Positions 8,187 to 16,795 of a stretch of 64,000 bases of DNA are shown here, piece after piece. The DNA comes from Caballeronia catudaia (GTDB taxonomy: Bacteria > Pseudomonadota > Gammaproteobacteria > Burkholderiales > Burkholderiaceae). The notes beneath the pieces are model-generated. The model was not told the DNA's origin. It saw only the letters and a program-made list of their open reading frames with translations, and searched no databases. The stretch lies in contig NZ_FCOF02000025.1 of NCBI RefSeq assembly GCF_001544755.2, forward strand, positions 1 through 64,000, read 5' to 3'. A program made the translations under genes and the position numbers. Each line of letters begins with the position of its first letter. Positions within the stretch are counted from its first letter, which is position 1.

Positions 8187-9062
8187 TCAGACGCGGGCCG
8201 CCCGCGCCCGGTAGAAACCTTCGAGCGAATAGATGGCGAGCGCCGCCCAGATCGCGCCGTAGCCGATCAGCTGATCGTGGCCGAAGAATTCCTGATAGAT
8301 GACGACGCCGATCAGCAATTGCAGCGTCGGCGTGATGTACTGGATCAGCCCGAGCATCGAAAGCGGAATACGTCGCGCGCCAGCGGCGAAGAGCAGGAGC
8401 GGCACGGCGGTGACGGGTCCGGCTGCCGCGAGCAGCAGCTTCACCCCGACCGACGCGTGCGCGAAGCCACTGCCGCCGTGCGAACTTAGGAAGAAAAGAT
8501 AAAGCAGCGCGACGGGACAAAGCAGCATGGTTTCGAGCGTGAGCCCTTCGAGCGCGCCGAGCGACGCGGTCTTCCGCAGCAGGCCGTAGCCGCCGAAAGT
8601 CAGCGCGAGCGCGAGGCTGATCCACGGCGGCGCGCCGTTCACCCACGTCAGCCAGACGACGCCGAGCGCGGCGATCGTCACCGCGATCCACTGCACGGGC
8701 CGCAGCCGTTCGTGCAGGAACGCCATGCCGAACAAGACGTTGACGAGCGGATTGATGAAGTAGCCGAGACTCGCCTGGACGATGCGCCCGTCGTTCACTG
8801 CCCAGATGTAAATGCCCCAATTCGCCGACAGCAGCACGGCGCTCGCTGCGAAGCGCGCGAGCAGGCGCCTGTCGCGCAGCACGGGACCGAGCCACTTCCA
8901 CTGACGGCGCGCGGTCATCACGATCAGCAGGAAGACCATCGACCAGGCCATGCGATGCGCGAGCATCTCGACCGCGCCGATCGAATGCAAGGCCTTGAAG
9001 TAAATCGGAAAAAGGCCCCAGATGGCAAAGGCCGAGAATGCGTAGACGACGCCTGGATTCAT
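8187..9062 (-). CDS. rarD: RarD-type EamA/DMT-family permease
   Basis: This 291-residue protein has ten predicted transmembrane helices in two EamA halves. It begins MNPGVVYAFSAFAIWGLFPIYFK, a start characteristic of RarD. The ATG at 9062 was preferred over an upstream ATG (9095) because the extra 11 residues are polar and unconserved. RarD is associated with chloramphenicol sensitivity in pseudomonads, but its substrate is not established. The gene is a single unit, convergent with the aldo/keto reductase. The 262 bases to the next start hold no other feature I can support. Confidence 0.85.
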   Translation of the reverse strand: MNPGVVYAFSAFAIWGLFPIYFKALHSIGAVEMLAHRMAWSMVFLLIVMTARRQWKWLGPVLRDRRLLARFAASAVLLSANWGIYIWAVNDGRIVQASLGYFINPLVNVLFGMAFLHERLRPVQWIAVTIAALGVVWLTWVNGAPPWISLALALTFGGYGLLRKTASLGALEGLTLETMLLCPVALLYLFFLSSHGGSGFAHASVGVKLLLAAAGPVTAVPLLLFAAGARRIPLSMLGLIQYITPTLQLLIGVVIYQEFFGHDQLIGYGAIWAALAIYSLEGFYRARAARV

Positions 9063-9324
9063 TGTTCGATGCGTTGAGCGGAAGTGACCGCGCACGAACG
9101 ATCGACTCGCTCGCCCGCGTTGCCTGGCCGTCCGACGGACAAGCGATCCGCAAGGATTGGAAGCCGGATTTTAGTCGACGTACGGGGTCTGGCTCCAGCG
9201 GCGCGCGAACCCTTGGACGAATTCGTGCTCGAACCTGAGCGCGAAAAGCCGTTCGAAGGGCCGTGATAGCATGGCCCGGCCTCGCGCTTGCTATAAGCCC
9301 TGTCGCCCGCCCTCTCGTTCGCTC

Positions 9325-10386
9325 ATGAATAACCCCAACGTCCATCAGAATTTCTTCCATATCTTGCTGTTCGTCGTGACGATCGCGCTCGGGTGGGTGT
9401 TGCTGCCTTTCTTCGGCGCGATCTTCTGGGGCGCGATTCTCGCGATCCTGTTCCAGCCGATGCAGCGCTATCTCGCCGCGCGCTTCGGCAAGCGCCGCAA
9501 TCTCGCCGCGCTGACGACGCTGGCCGCCGCGATTCTGATCGTCATCATTCCGCTGGCGGTCGTCGCGGTGACGCTCGTGCAGGAAATCGCCCTCGTCTAT
9601 TCGCGCATCAAGAGCGGGGAGCTGAATTTCGGGCTGTACTTCCAGCACGTGCTGCATGCGCTGCCCGCGTCGGCGCAGCAACTGCTCGGCCGTTACGGTC
9701 TCGACGATATCGTCGGCGTGCAGCGCAAGCTGATGGAAGGCGCCGCGCAGATCAGCCAGTTCGCCGCGACGCAGGCGCTGTCGATCGGGCAGAACACGTT
9801 TCAGTTCGTCGTCAGCTTCGGCGTGATGCTCTATCTCGTGTTCTTTTTGCTGCGCGACGGCGGCGAGATCGGCCGGCGCATCCGGCGCGCGATTCCGCTC
9901 GATCCGGAGCCGAAACTTCATCTGATCGCGAAGTTCACCACGGTGGTGCGCGCGACGGTCAAGGGGAATATCGCGGTCGCCGCGGTGCAGGGATTGCTCG
10001 GCGGGCTGATCTTCTGGATTCTGGGCATCGGCGGGTCGCTCTTGTGGGGCGTGCTGATGGGGTTTCTTTCGCTCTTGCCGGCGGTCGGCGCGGCGATCGT
10101 CTGGGTGCCCGCGGCGCTCTACTTCTTCATGACGGGCGCGATCCTCAAGGGCGTGATTCTCGTCGTGTTCTGCGCCGTCGTGATCGGGCTCGTCGATAAT
10201 GTGCTGCGGCCGATTCTCGTCGGCAAGGACACGAAGATGCCGGACTGGGTGGTGCTCATTTCGACGCTCGGCGGGATGGCGCTATTCGGGATCAACGGAT
10301 TCGTGATCGGGCCGCTCGTCGCGGCGTTGTTCATGGCTAGCTGGGATCTTTTTTCGCAGGATAGCGAGTGGAATCGACGGGAATGA
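9325..10386 (+). CDS. AI-2E family transporter (PerM/YdiK-like membrane protein)
   Basis: This 353-residue membrane protein has paired N-terminal helices (FFHILLFVVTIALGWVLLPF). A polar middle section (about 70-140) follows, then a C-terminal helix cluster with the family motif LLPAVGAAIVWVPAALY. The family is named from TqsA, but most members are uncharacterised, and some are Na+/H+ antiporters or cell-division linked. The start MNNPNVHQN was chosen because the upstream extension is polar and Arg/Pro-rich. The gene is monocistronic and convergent with spoVR. Confidence 0.85.
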   Translation: MNNPNVHQNFFHILLFVVTIALGWVLLPFFGAIFWGAILAILFQPMQRYLAARFGKRRNLAALTTLAAAILIVIIPLAVVAVTLVQEIALVYSRIKSGELNFGLYFQHVLHALPASAQQLLGRYGLDDIVGVQRKLMEGAAQISQFAATQALSIGQNTFQFVVSFGVMLYLVFFLLRDGGEIGRRIRRAIPLDPEPKLHLIAKFTTVVRATVKGNIAVAAVQGLLGGLIFWILGIGGSLLWGVLMGFLSLLPAVGAAIVWVPAALYFFMTGAILKGVILVVFCAVVIGLVDNVLRPILVGKDTKMPDWVVLISTLGGMALFGINGFVIGPLVAALFMASWDLFSQDSEWNRRE

Positions 10387-10416
10387 GCGTTGGCTGGTTT
10401 ATCAGACAACGCTAAT

Positions 10417-10441
10417 AAAAAACCGGCTCACCAGGAGCCGG
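10417..10441 (-). terminator. Intrinsic terminator after spoVR
   Basis: Reading the minus strand, CCGGCTC and GAGCCGG (10435-10441 and 10423-10429) form a 7-bp stem with a 5-base loop. Six Ts follow (10417-10422 on the complementary strand). It lies 24 bases after the spoVR stop codon. In the plus direction only a short T run follows, so it ends the minus-strand operon best. Confidence 0.75.
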
Positions 10442-10464
10442 CTTTGTGTACCTTCGAAGCAAAA

Positions 10465-11988
10465 CTACCGCGGAGTCGGCGCCGTATACCGGCACTCGAA
10501 CCGCTTCCTGACCGTCCCATTCTCGTCGACACTCTCGAGATAAACATCGAACTGCCACAAGCGCGCCATGTGCTTGAGCACTTCGTCGCTGTCATTCGAG
10601 AGATGGCGGTTATCCGTCATGAAGTGACGCAGCGTCAGACTGCGATCGCCCCGCGTGTTCACCGAATAAACCTGAATGTTCGGCTCGCGATGATGAATAT
10701 CGTACTGCCGCGACAACGCCTGCCGAACATAGCGATAGCCGCTGTCGTCATGAATCGCCGACACTTCGAGCGCGTCGCGCATGTCGTCGTCGAGAATCGA
10801 GAAAAGACGCATATCCCGGATTAGCTGCGGCGACAAATACTGCGCGATGAAACTCTCGTCCTTGAAATTGCGCATCGCGTAATGCAGCGATTCCAGCCAG
10901 TCGCTGCCCGCAAGCTCCGGGAACCATTCGCGGTCTTCGTCCGTCGGGTTTTCGCAGATGCGGCGGATATCGCTCATCATCGAAAAACCGAGCGCATACG
11001 GATTGATACCGCTGTAATACGGCTTCGTCACCGGCGGCTGATACACGACGTTCGAATGCGAGTGCAGAAATTCCATCATGAAGCCGTCTTCCAGGCGGCC
11101 TTCGTTGTAGAGCGTATTGAGCAGCGTGTAATGCCAGAACGTCGCCCAGCCTTCGTTCATGACCTGCGTCTGCCGCTGCGGATAAAAATACTGGCCGATC
11201 TTGCGCACGATGCGGATGACTTCCCGCTCCCACGGCTCCAGCAACGGCGCATTCTTCTCCGCGAAATACAGCAGATTTTCCTGCGGTTCCGGCGGATAAC
11301 GGCTTTCCGTTTCCTCCTGCGAAGGCTCCTTCCCCTTTGGCAGCGTGCGCCACAATTCGTTGACCTGCGATTGCAAATAAGCCTCGCGCTCGCGTCGCAT
11401 CGCCGCTTCCTTCGCGAGCGACAACTTTTGCGGACGCTTGTACCGGTCGACGCCGTAATTCATCAGCGCGTGGCATGAATCGAGCAATTCCTCGACGCGA
11501 TCGAGCCCGAAACGCTCCTCGCACTCCGCGATGTAATTCTTCGCGTACACGAGGTAATCAATGATCGCGTGCGCGTCCGTCCACAGACGGAACAGATAGT
11601 TGCCCTTGAAGAACGAGTTATGCCCGTACGCCGCATGGGCGATCACGAGCGCCTGCATCGTCATGGTGTTTTCTTCCATGAGATACGCGATGCAGGGATT
11701 CGAGTTGATGACGATCTCGTACGCAAGGCCCATCTGCCCGCGCCGATAGCCTTTCTCGGTCGAGAGAAAGTGCTTGCCGAACGACCAGTGCCGATAGTTC
11801 ACCGGCATGCCGACGGACGCATACGCATCCATCATCTGCTCGGAGCTGATGATTTCGAGTTGAATGGGATAGGTGTCGAGCCCGTAACGGTTCGCGACGC
11901 GCGAAATCTCGGCGTCGTATTCCTCGATCAGCTCGACGCTCCAGTCCGACGGGCACGGCAGTGGCCGCTTTCTCTCTGCAACATTCAT
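10465..11988 (-). CDS. SpoVR family protein (YcgB-like)
   Basis: This 507-residue protein is close in length to E. coli YcgB (about 510). The conserved beginning (PSDWSVELIEEYDAEISRVANRYGLD) and histidine-rich HAAYGHNSFFKGN and NEGWATFWHY motifs are present; the latter two resemble metal-binding sites. The ATG at 11988 has a strong AGGAAGG ribosome site. An in-frame ATG at 12141 would overlap the upstream gene's stop (ATGA) but adds 51 low-complexity residues. It is the last gene of prkA-yeaH-spoVR, a conserved stationary-phase or nitrogen-stress cluster. Its biochemical role remains unknown; the name comes from a Bacillus spore-cortex phenotype. Confidence 0.9.
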   Translation of the reverse strand: MNVAERKRPLPCPSDWSVELIEEYDAEISRVANRYGLDTYPIQLEIISSEQMMDAYASVGMPVNYRHWSFGKHFLSTEKGYRRGQMGLAYEIVINSNPCIAYLMEENTMTMQALVIAHAAYGHNSFFKGNYLFRLWTDAHAIIDYLVYAKNYIAECEERFGLDRVEELLDSCHALMNYGVDRYKRPQKLSLAKEAAMRREREAYLQSQVNELWRTLPKGKEPSQEETESRYPPEPQENLLYFAEKNAPLLEPWEREVIRIVRKIGQYFYPQRQTQVMNEGWATFWHYTLLNTLYNEGRLEDGFMMEFLHSHSNVVYQPPVTKPYYSGINPYALGFSMMSDIRRICENPTDEDREWFPELAGSDWLESLHYAMRNFKDESFIAQYLSPQLIRDMRLFSILDDDMRDALEVSAIHDDSGYRYVRQALSRQYDIHHREPNIQVYSVNTRGDRSLTLRHFMTDNRHLSNDSDEVLKHMARLWQFDVYLESVDENGTVRKRFECRYTAPTPR

Positions 11989-12137
11989 TCTGCCTTCCTC
12001 GTGCGCCTCGGTCGTCTTTACGGACGCATTGCGTTGCTCTGCTTCAGGCCCGAGCTCGGTAGCGACACGATCGGAAACACGATCGTCCGCGCCTTCCAGC
12101 TGATACCCGCGCGTCTCGTTGTGCTCATGCCGCGTCG

Positions 12138-13403
12138 TCATGCGGCCGCCTGTTGCTTTTCGAAAAGTTCGCGGAACACCGGATAGATGTCAGCGGCCGA
12201 ATCGACTTTTTTCATGGCGAGTTCAGGCGCGCCCATCGCCAGCTGAGCATACTCCAACCAGAGATTTTGCTCCTCTGGCGCAACTTGAATATAGGCAAAA
12301 TACCGGACCTTCGGCAGGATGTCGTCCGACAGCAGCTTGCGGCACTTCGGCGAATCGTCCGTCCAGTTGTCGCCGTCCGATGCCTGCGCGCCGTAAATGT
12401 TCCATTCAGTCGGCGAATAGCGCTCGTCCATGATCTTCTTCATGAGCTCGAGCGCGCTCGACACCACCGTGCCGCCACTTTCGGTCGAATGGAAGAACGT
12501 GTCTTCGTCCACTTCCTCGGCGCGCGTATGGTGCCGGATGAACACGACTTCGATCTTCTCGTAGTTCCGCTGCAGGAACAGATACAGGAGGATGAAGAAG
12601 CGCTTGGACAAATCCTTGCGCTGCTCGTCCATCGAGCCGGAGACGTCCATCAGGCAGAACATCACGGCCTTGCTCGATGGCGTGGGCTGCTTCACGCGAT
12701 TGATATAGCGCAGATCGAACGGGTCGATGAACGGAATGCGCGTGATCCGCCCCTGCATGATGACGATATCCGCTTCCAGCCGCGCGATTTCTTCCGCGTC
12801 GCCGTTTTCGTCCTTCAGTTGCTCGAGTTGACGTTCCATCTCGCGCAACTGCGACGCGAGCGGCCAGCCGAGCGCGATGCGTCGACCGAGCGCGGAGCGC
12901 AGCGATCTCACCACATCGATATTATTCGGCGTGCCTTCCGCCGCCCAGCCCGCACGCACGTTCTTCCATGTCGGCACGGCGAGCAACTGCGTTTTGACGA
13001 GGCGCGGCAGTTCGAGATCGTCGAAGAAGTACTGCATGAATTCTTCGCGCGACAGTTCGAAGACAAAATCGTCCTGCCCTTCGCCTTCGTTGCTGGCGCT
13101 CTTGCCGCCGCCGCCCGAGCCGCCCGGCGGACGCGGAATCTTGTCGCCGCGAATGTAATCGGCATTGCCCGGATGGACGAACTCGCGCTTGCCGCCCGGC
13201 CCGTGGCGGAACGACGGCTCGGAGATGTCCTTCTTCGGAATGGTGATGCTCTGGGTGCTTTGAATGTCTTTGATGCTGCGATCGCGCACCGCGTCGGACA
13301 CCGCGCGGCGAATGTAACTCTTGACGCGTCGCAGGAAGCGCTCGCGGTTCGCGATGCTCTTGTTCTTGCCGGCTAACCTGCGGTCGATGATTTGGTGCAG
13401 CAC
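12138..13403 (-). CDS. YeaH/YhbH family protein (DUF444) with vWA domain
   Basis: This 421-residue protein has a basic N-terminal segment, a glycine/proline-rich linker (about 90-105) and a C-terminal von Willebrand A domain. The MIDAS metal site DVSGS is at residues 253-257, and ESGGTVVSSAL and QASDGDNW follow. It is the partner of PrkA kinase and SpoVR in many proteobacteria. In Bacillus the homologue YhbH follows prkA. The vWA domain suggests a metal-dependent protein-binding role. It lies 197 bases downstream of prkA, and its stop overlaps a possible spoVR start (ATGA), consistent with one transcript. Confidence 0.9.
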   Translation of the reverse strand: MLHQIIDRRLAGKNKSIANRERFLRRVKSYIRRAVSDAVRDRSIKDIQSTQSITIPKKDISEPSFRHGPGGKREFVHPGNADYIRGDKIPRPPGGSGGGGKSASNEGEGQDDFVFELSREEFMQYFFDDLELPRLVKTQLLAVPTWKNVRAGWAAEGTPNNIDVVRSLRSALGRRIALGWPLASQLREMERQLEQLKDENGDAEEIARLEADIVIMQGRITRIPFIDPFDLRYINRVKQPTPSSKAVMFCLMDVSGSMDEQRKDLSKRFFILLYLFLQRNYEKIEVVFIRHHTRAEEVDEDTFFHSTESGGTVVSSALELMKKIMDERYSPTEWNIYGAQASDGDNWTDDSPKCRKLLSDDILPKVRYFAYIQVAPEEQNLWLEYAQLAMGAPELAMKKVDSAADIYPVFRELFEKQQAAA

Positions 13404-13600
13404 ATCCAGTCTCCCGCGTTATTGGCGAGGAAGCGAGGCGCTGCCTGCGTCGTGCATCTGTCGCAGCGTCCCTCTCTCGCAATTTGCCCACTGTGCCGCT
13501 CGAACGCAATCCACGCGCCCGCACGACCAGAGACAGCCACACTCCCGCGCTGCGCGGGGCCGGAACCGCGCGCGCAGCGCCGTTCCGGTCGATCACACCA

Positions 13601-15523
13601 TCACGACGACTTGCGCACGCGCAGATACCAGTCGCACAGGAGCCGCACCTGCTTCGGCGTATAGCCCTTAGCGACCATGCGATTGACGAAGTCCTCGTGC
13701 TTGCGTTGCTCTTCCGCCGATCCTTTCGCGTTGAACGAGATTACCGGCAGAAGTTCTTCGGTGTTGGAGAACATCTTCTTCTCGATCACCACGCGCAGCT
13801 TTTCATAGCTGATCCACGCCGGATTCTTGCCGCCGTTCGCCGCCCTCGCGCGCAACACGAAGTTCACGATCTCGTTGCGGAAGTCCTTCGGATTACTGAT
13901 GCCCGCAGGCTTCTCGATCTTTTCCAGCTCGGCGTTGAGCGACGCCCGGTCGAAGCTCTCGCCCGTGTCGTGATCGCGGAACTCCTGATCCTGAATCCAG
14001 AAGTCGGCATAGGTCACATAGCGGTCGAAGATGTTTTGTCCATACTCCGAATACGACTCCAGATACGCGGTCTGAATCTCCTTCCCGATGAACTCGGCAT
14101 AGCGCGAAGCCAGCACGTCCTTGATGAACGACAGGTACTTCTGCTCCGTTTCCGGCGGGAACTGCTCGCGCTCGATCTGCTGTTCGAGCACGTACATGAG
14201 ATGCACCGGGTTCGCAGCGACCTCGCTCGAATCGAAGTTGAACACGCGCGACAGGATCTTGAACGCAAAGCGCGTGGAGACACCCGTCATGCCTTCGTCG
14301 ACACCCGCGTAATCGCGATACTCCTGATACGACTTCGCCTTCGGGTCGGTGTCTTTCAGGTTCTCGCCGTCGTAGACCTGCATCTTCGAAAAGAGGCTCG
14401 AGTTCTCTGGCTCGTGCAGACGCGTGAGCACCGCCATCTGCGCCATCATCTTGAGCGTACCCGGCGCGCACACCGCTTCCGCGAGCGACGAGTTGCGCAA
14501 GAGCTTCTCGTAGATCTTGATCTCTTCGCCGTAGCGCAGGCAGTACGGCACCTTCACGACGAAAATACGATCGAGCAGTGCTTCATTGTTCTTGTTGTTG
14601 CGGAACGCCTTCCACTCCGACTCGTTCGAGTGAGCGAGGATGACGCCGTCGAACGGAATCGCGCCGAAGCCTTCCGTGCCCTTGAAATTGCCTTCCTGCG
14701 TCGCGGTCAGCAGCGGATGCAGCACCTTGATCGGCGCCTTGAACATTTCGACGAATTCGAGCAAGCCCTGATTGGCGAGGCACAGGCCGCCGGAATAGCT
14801 GTACGCGTCGGCGTCGTCCTGCGAATAGGTTTCGAGCTTGCGGATGTCCACCTTGCCGACGAGCGACGAGATGTCCTGATTATTCTCGTCGCCCGGTTCC
14901 GTCTTCGCGATACCGATCTGGCGAAGAATGGACGGATACCGGCGCACGACGCGGAACTTGCGGATGTCGCCGTTGTACTCGTGCAGGCGCTTCACGGCCC
15001 ACGGCGAAAGAATGTTCCTCAGATAGCGGCGCGGAATGCCGTATTGCTCTTCGAGCACCGGACCGTCTTCGTCGTAATCGAAGAGGCCGAGCGGCGATTC
15101 GTTGACGGGCGAGCCCTTCAGCGAATAGAACGGAACGCGCTCCATGAGCTGCTTCAGTCGTTCGGCGATTGACGACTTGCCGCCGCCCACCGGACCCAGC
15201 AGATACAGGATCTGCTTCTTCTCTTCCAGACCCTGTGCCGCGTGCCGGAAATACGACACGACGTTCTCGATCACTTCCTCCATTCCGTAGAACTCGCGGA
15301 ATGCGGGATACACCTTGATGACCTTGTTTGCAAACACACGCGAAAGCCGCGGGTCGAGGCGCGTATCGACATGCTCCGGCTCCCCGATGGCCGTCAACAT
15401 GCGTTCGCCCGCTGTTGCATATGTGGCAGGATCTTCTTTGCAGAGCGCGAGGTACTCTTCGAGCGAGAATTCCTCCTCTCGAGTTTTTTCGAAGCGGGTC
15501 GCGAAACTGCTGTAGATATCCAT
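13601..15523 (-). CDS. prkA: PrkA-type serine protein kinase (YeaG-like)
   Basis: This 640-residue protein has an N-terminal AAA+-like PrkA domain with Walker A GPVGGGKS at residues 110-117. The C-terminal domain (about 400-640) is the eukaryotic-kinase-like PrkA region. Its length equals the E. coli YeaG family (about 644). An excellent ribosome site, GAGGAGG, precedes the ATG at 15523. Homologues act in stationary phase and under sustained nitrogen starvation; both kinase and AAA+ protease activities have been proposed. It is the first gene of the three-gene cluster. The upstream region shows no convincing sigma-54 site: the nearest GG/GC pair has 11 bases between, not 10. Confidence 0.92.
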   Translation of the reverse strand: MDIYSSFATRFEKTREEEFSLEEYLALCKEDPATYATAGERMLTAIGEPEHVDTRLDPRLSRVFANKVIKVYPAFREFYGMEEVIENVVSYFRHAAQGLEEKKQILYLLGPVGGGKSSIAERLKQLMERVPFYSLKGSPVNESPLGLFDYDEDGPVLEEQYGIPRRYLRNILSPWAVKRLHEYNGDIRKFRVVRRYPSILRQIGIAKTEPGDENNQDISSLVGKVDIRKLETYSQDDADAYSYSGGLCLANQGLLEFVEMFKAPIKVLHPLLTATQEGNFKGTEGFGAIPFDGVILAHSNESEWKAFRNNKNNEALLDRIFVVKVPYCLRYGEEIKIYEKLLRNSSLAEAVCAPGTLKMMAQMAVLTRLHEPENSSLFSKMQVYDGENLKDTDPKAKSYQEYRDYAGVDEGMTGVSTRFAFKILSRVFNFDSSEVAANPVHLMYVLEQQIEREQFPPETEQKYLSFIKDVLASRYAEFIGKEIQTAYLESYSEYGQNIFDRYVTYADFWIQDQEFRDHDTGESFDRASLNAELEKIEKPAGISNPKDFRNEIVNFVLRARAANGGKNPAWISYEKLRVVIEKKMFSNTEELLPVISFNAKGSAEEQRKHEDFVNRMVAKGYTPKQVRLLCDWYLRVRKSS

Positions 15524-15901
15524 GCTACCTCCTCGCCGAAGTCAGAAAGCTATGCCGTGCGCAACGCGCGTAATCGAAACGACATCGCTTGAAATCATCC
15601 TAAACCCTTTCGAATTTTTTTTCACGCACTTGCGTTGTTCATTTGCTTCGCAGAATTCCTAGCTTGGTGCGTTATTTTCGTTCACCTACAATGTGCATCC
15701 CGATGTCCTGATGACTGTATCGTCTTGCTCGACCTCGGTCCTGCCTGTTCGTTTCCCCGCGCTCGCCGCTACTTATCCACTGCTCTTGTCCGCCAATGCG
15801 GCGTGGCTCACGCTCGCGTGCGTTTCGTGTCCGTTACATTCGATACCGCGATGTCCGTGCAGCGTGATCAATAACCGCTCCCGACGTATGGTGTTTCGTC
15901 C
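15524..15901. other. Gene-free region between prkA and the hydratase gene
   Basis: These 378 bases hold the prkA promoter region (minus strand) and no convincing protein gene. On the plus strand, TTGGTG (15664-15669), a 17-base spacer and TACAAT (15687-15692) make a fair sigma-70 promoter pointing toward 15900. A 79-codon frame at 15635-15874 has no ribosome site or family resemblance. No hairpin with a T-run was found downstream of the plus-strand promoter within the gap. Confidence 0.4.
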
Positions 15902-16663
15902 TCATACGAGCACCAGTTCGAGCTCACCGATGCGATCGATCGCGCCGTGCAGCATGGCCGGTCCGTCGATGCGAACCGCTCCTGTATAAGAGCCCGTGGT
16001 GATCGTCCAGAACGGCTCGACGGTCAAACCCATGCGGGAACAATGGTTGACGAGCCACGGCAGCAACTCGCGCGGATCGCCCGCAGGATTGCCGAGCGCG
16101 GCGGGCGCGATCGACTCGCCATCCAAGGTGAATTCGAGGCGCGGCGTGAGGAAGTCGAAGCCCGGCGCGACGACGTCGTAAGGCTCCATGCCCGATACGA
16201 CGAGCGCGCCGTTGTTCTGCGAATCCGCGAGCTGCGCGAGCGGGTCGAGATTGGGCCATTGCGCGAAACGGCTGTCGACCACTTCGAGCGCGACCGCAAT
16301 GCCGCCGATCGCGTCGAATACTTCCTCGCGCGTGTAAGGATCGCTGCGCGCGGGCAGCGCATAGGCGAAGCGAAACGCAATCTCCAGTTCCACCAGCACG
16401 CGAAAGAAGGACTGAAAAGGCAGGCGCGCGGGCGAAACATAGACGAGCCCGTCGTCGATGGGCGCGCCCGCGGCGAGCGCGTCGGGCGCGCGCGCGCCGA
16501 TCTTCCACGCGCCGATGCGCCCCTCCGATGCTTTCAGCATCTCGTGCTGGATCGCGTAGGCGGTGGGCGCGTCGGCCGGAATGTCGGCGGGCTCGAGCAC
16601 TTCGATCAGCTGATGCCGGCGGCGGGCCTCCGCGAGTTTCGCGGCGAGTGTCGATCCGGTCAT
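15902..16663 (-). CDS. 2-keto-4-pentenoate hydratase-family protein
   Basis: This 253-residue protein resembles the MhpD/XylJ and fumarylacetoacetate-hydrolase-like fold. It has GAWKIG near residue 50, the metal-binding acidic motif ELEIAFRF, and a C-terminal TTGSYTGAVRIDGP segment close to the family's TGS.T signature. Members hydrate 2-hydroxypenta-2,4-dienoate or decarboxylate oxalocrotonate in meta-cleavage pathways. No other aromatic-degradation gene is beside it, so its in vivo substrate is unclear. The ATG at 16663 has GAGGA eight bases upstream. It is downstream of the chemoreceptor gene on the same strand, separated by about 130 bases. Confidence 0.75.
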   Translation of the reverse strand: MTGSTLAAKLAEARRRHQLIEVLEPADIPADAPTAYAIQHEMLKASEGRIGAWKIGARAPDALAAGAPIDDGLVYVSPARLPFQSFFRVLVELEIAFRFAYALPARSDPYTREEVFDAIGGIAVALEVVDSRFAQWPNLDPLAQLADSQNNGALVVSGMEPYDVVAPGFDFLTPRLEFTLDGESIAPAALGNPAGDPRELLPWLVNHCSRMGLTVEPFWTITTGSYTGAVRIDGPAMLHGAIDRIGELELVLV

Positions 16664-16795
16664 ATCGATATCCTCGTGTGAACGATGACGCACACCTCTC
16701 AGTGTACGGGTTACGTGACCGGATCGGCGTGGGCCGCGCGCGCATGATTTCGCGCGCGATCATGCCCCGCTGGCGCTACGCGCCGCCTGTCGTAC

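Noticed and set aside
8178..8199. Terminator between the aldo/keto reductase and rarD
   Set aside because: An 8-bp GC hairpin exists but overlaps the rarD stop and has no T-run on either strand.
11989..12141. 51-codon N-terminal extension of SpoVR
   Set aside because: Low-complexity and absent from the family's known start; the internal ATG at 11988 has a strong ribosome site. Kept as an alternative only.
15524..15720. Sigma-54 promoter upstream of prkA
   Set aside because: I looked for GG-N10-GC on the minus strand; the nearest pair has an 11-base spacer and poor flanks.
15635..15874. 79-codon frame in the prkA upstream gap
   Set aside because: No ribosome site, no signal or domain, and poor codon pattern.
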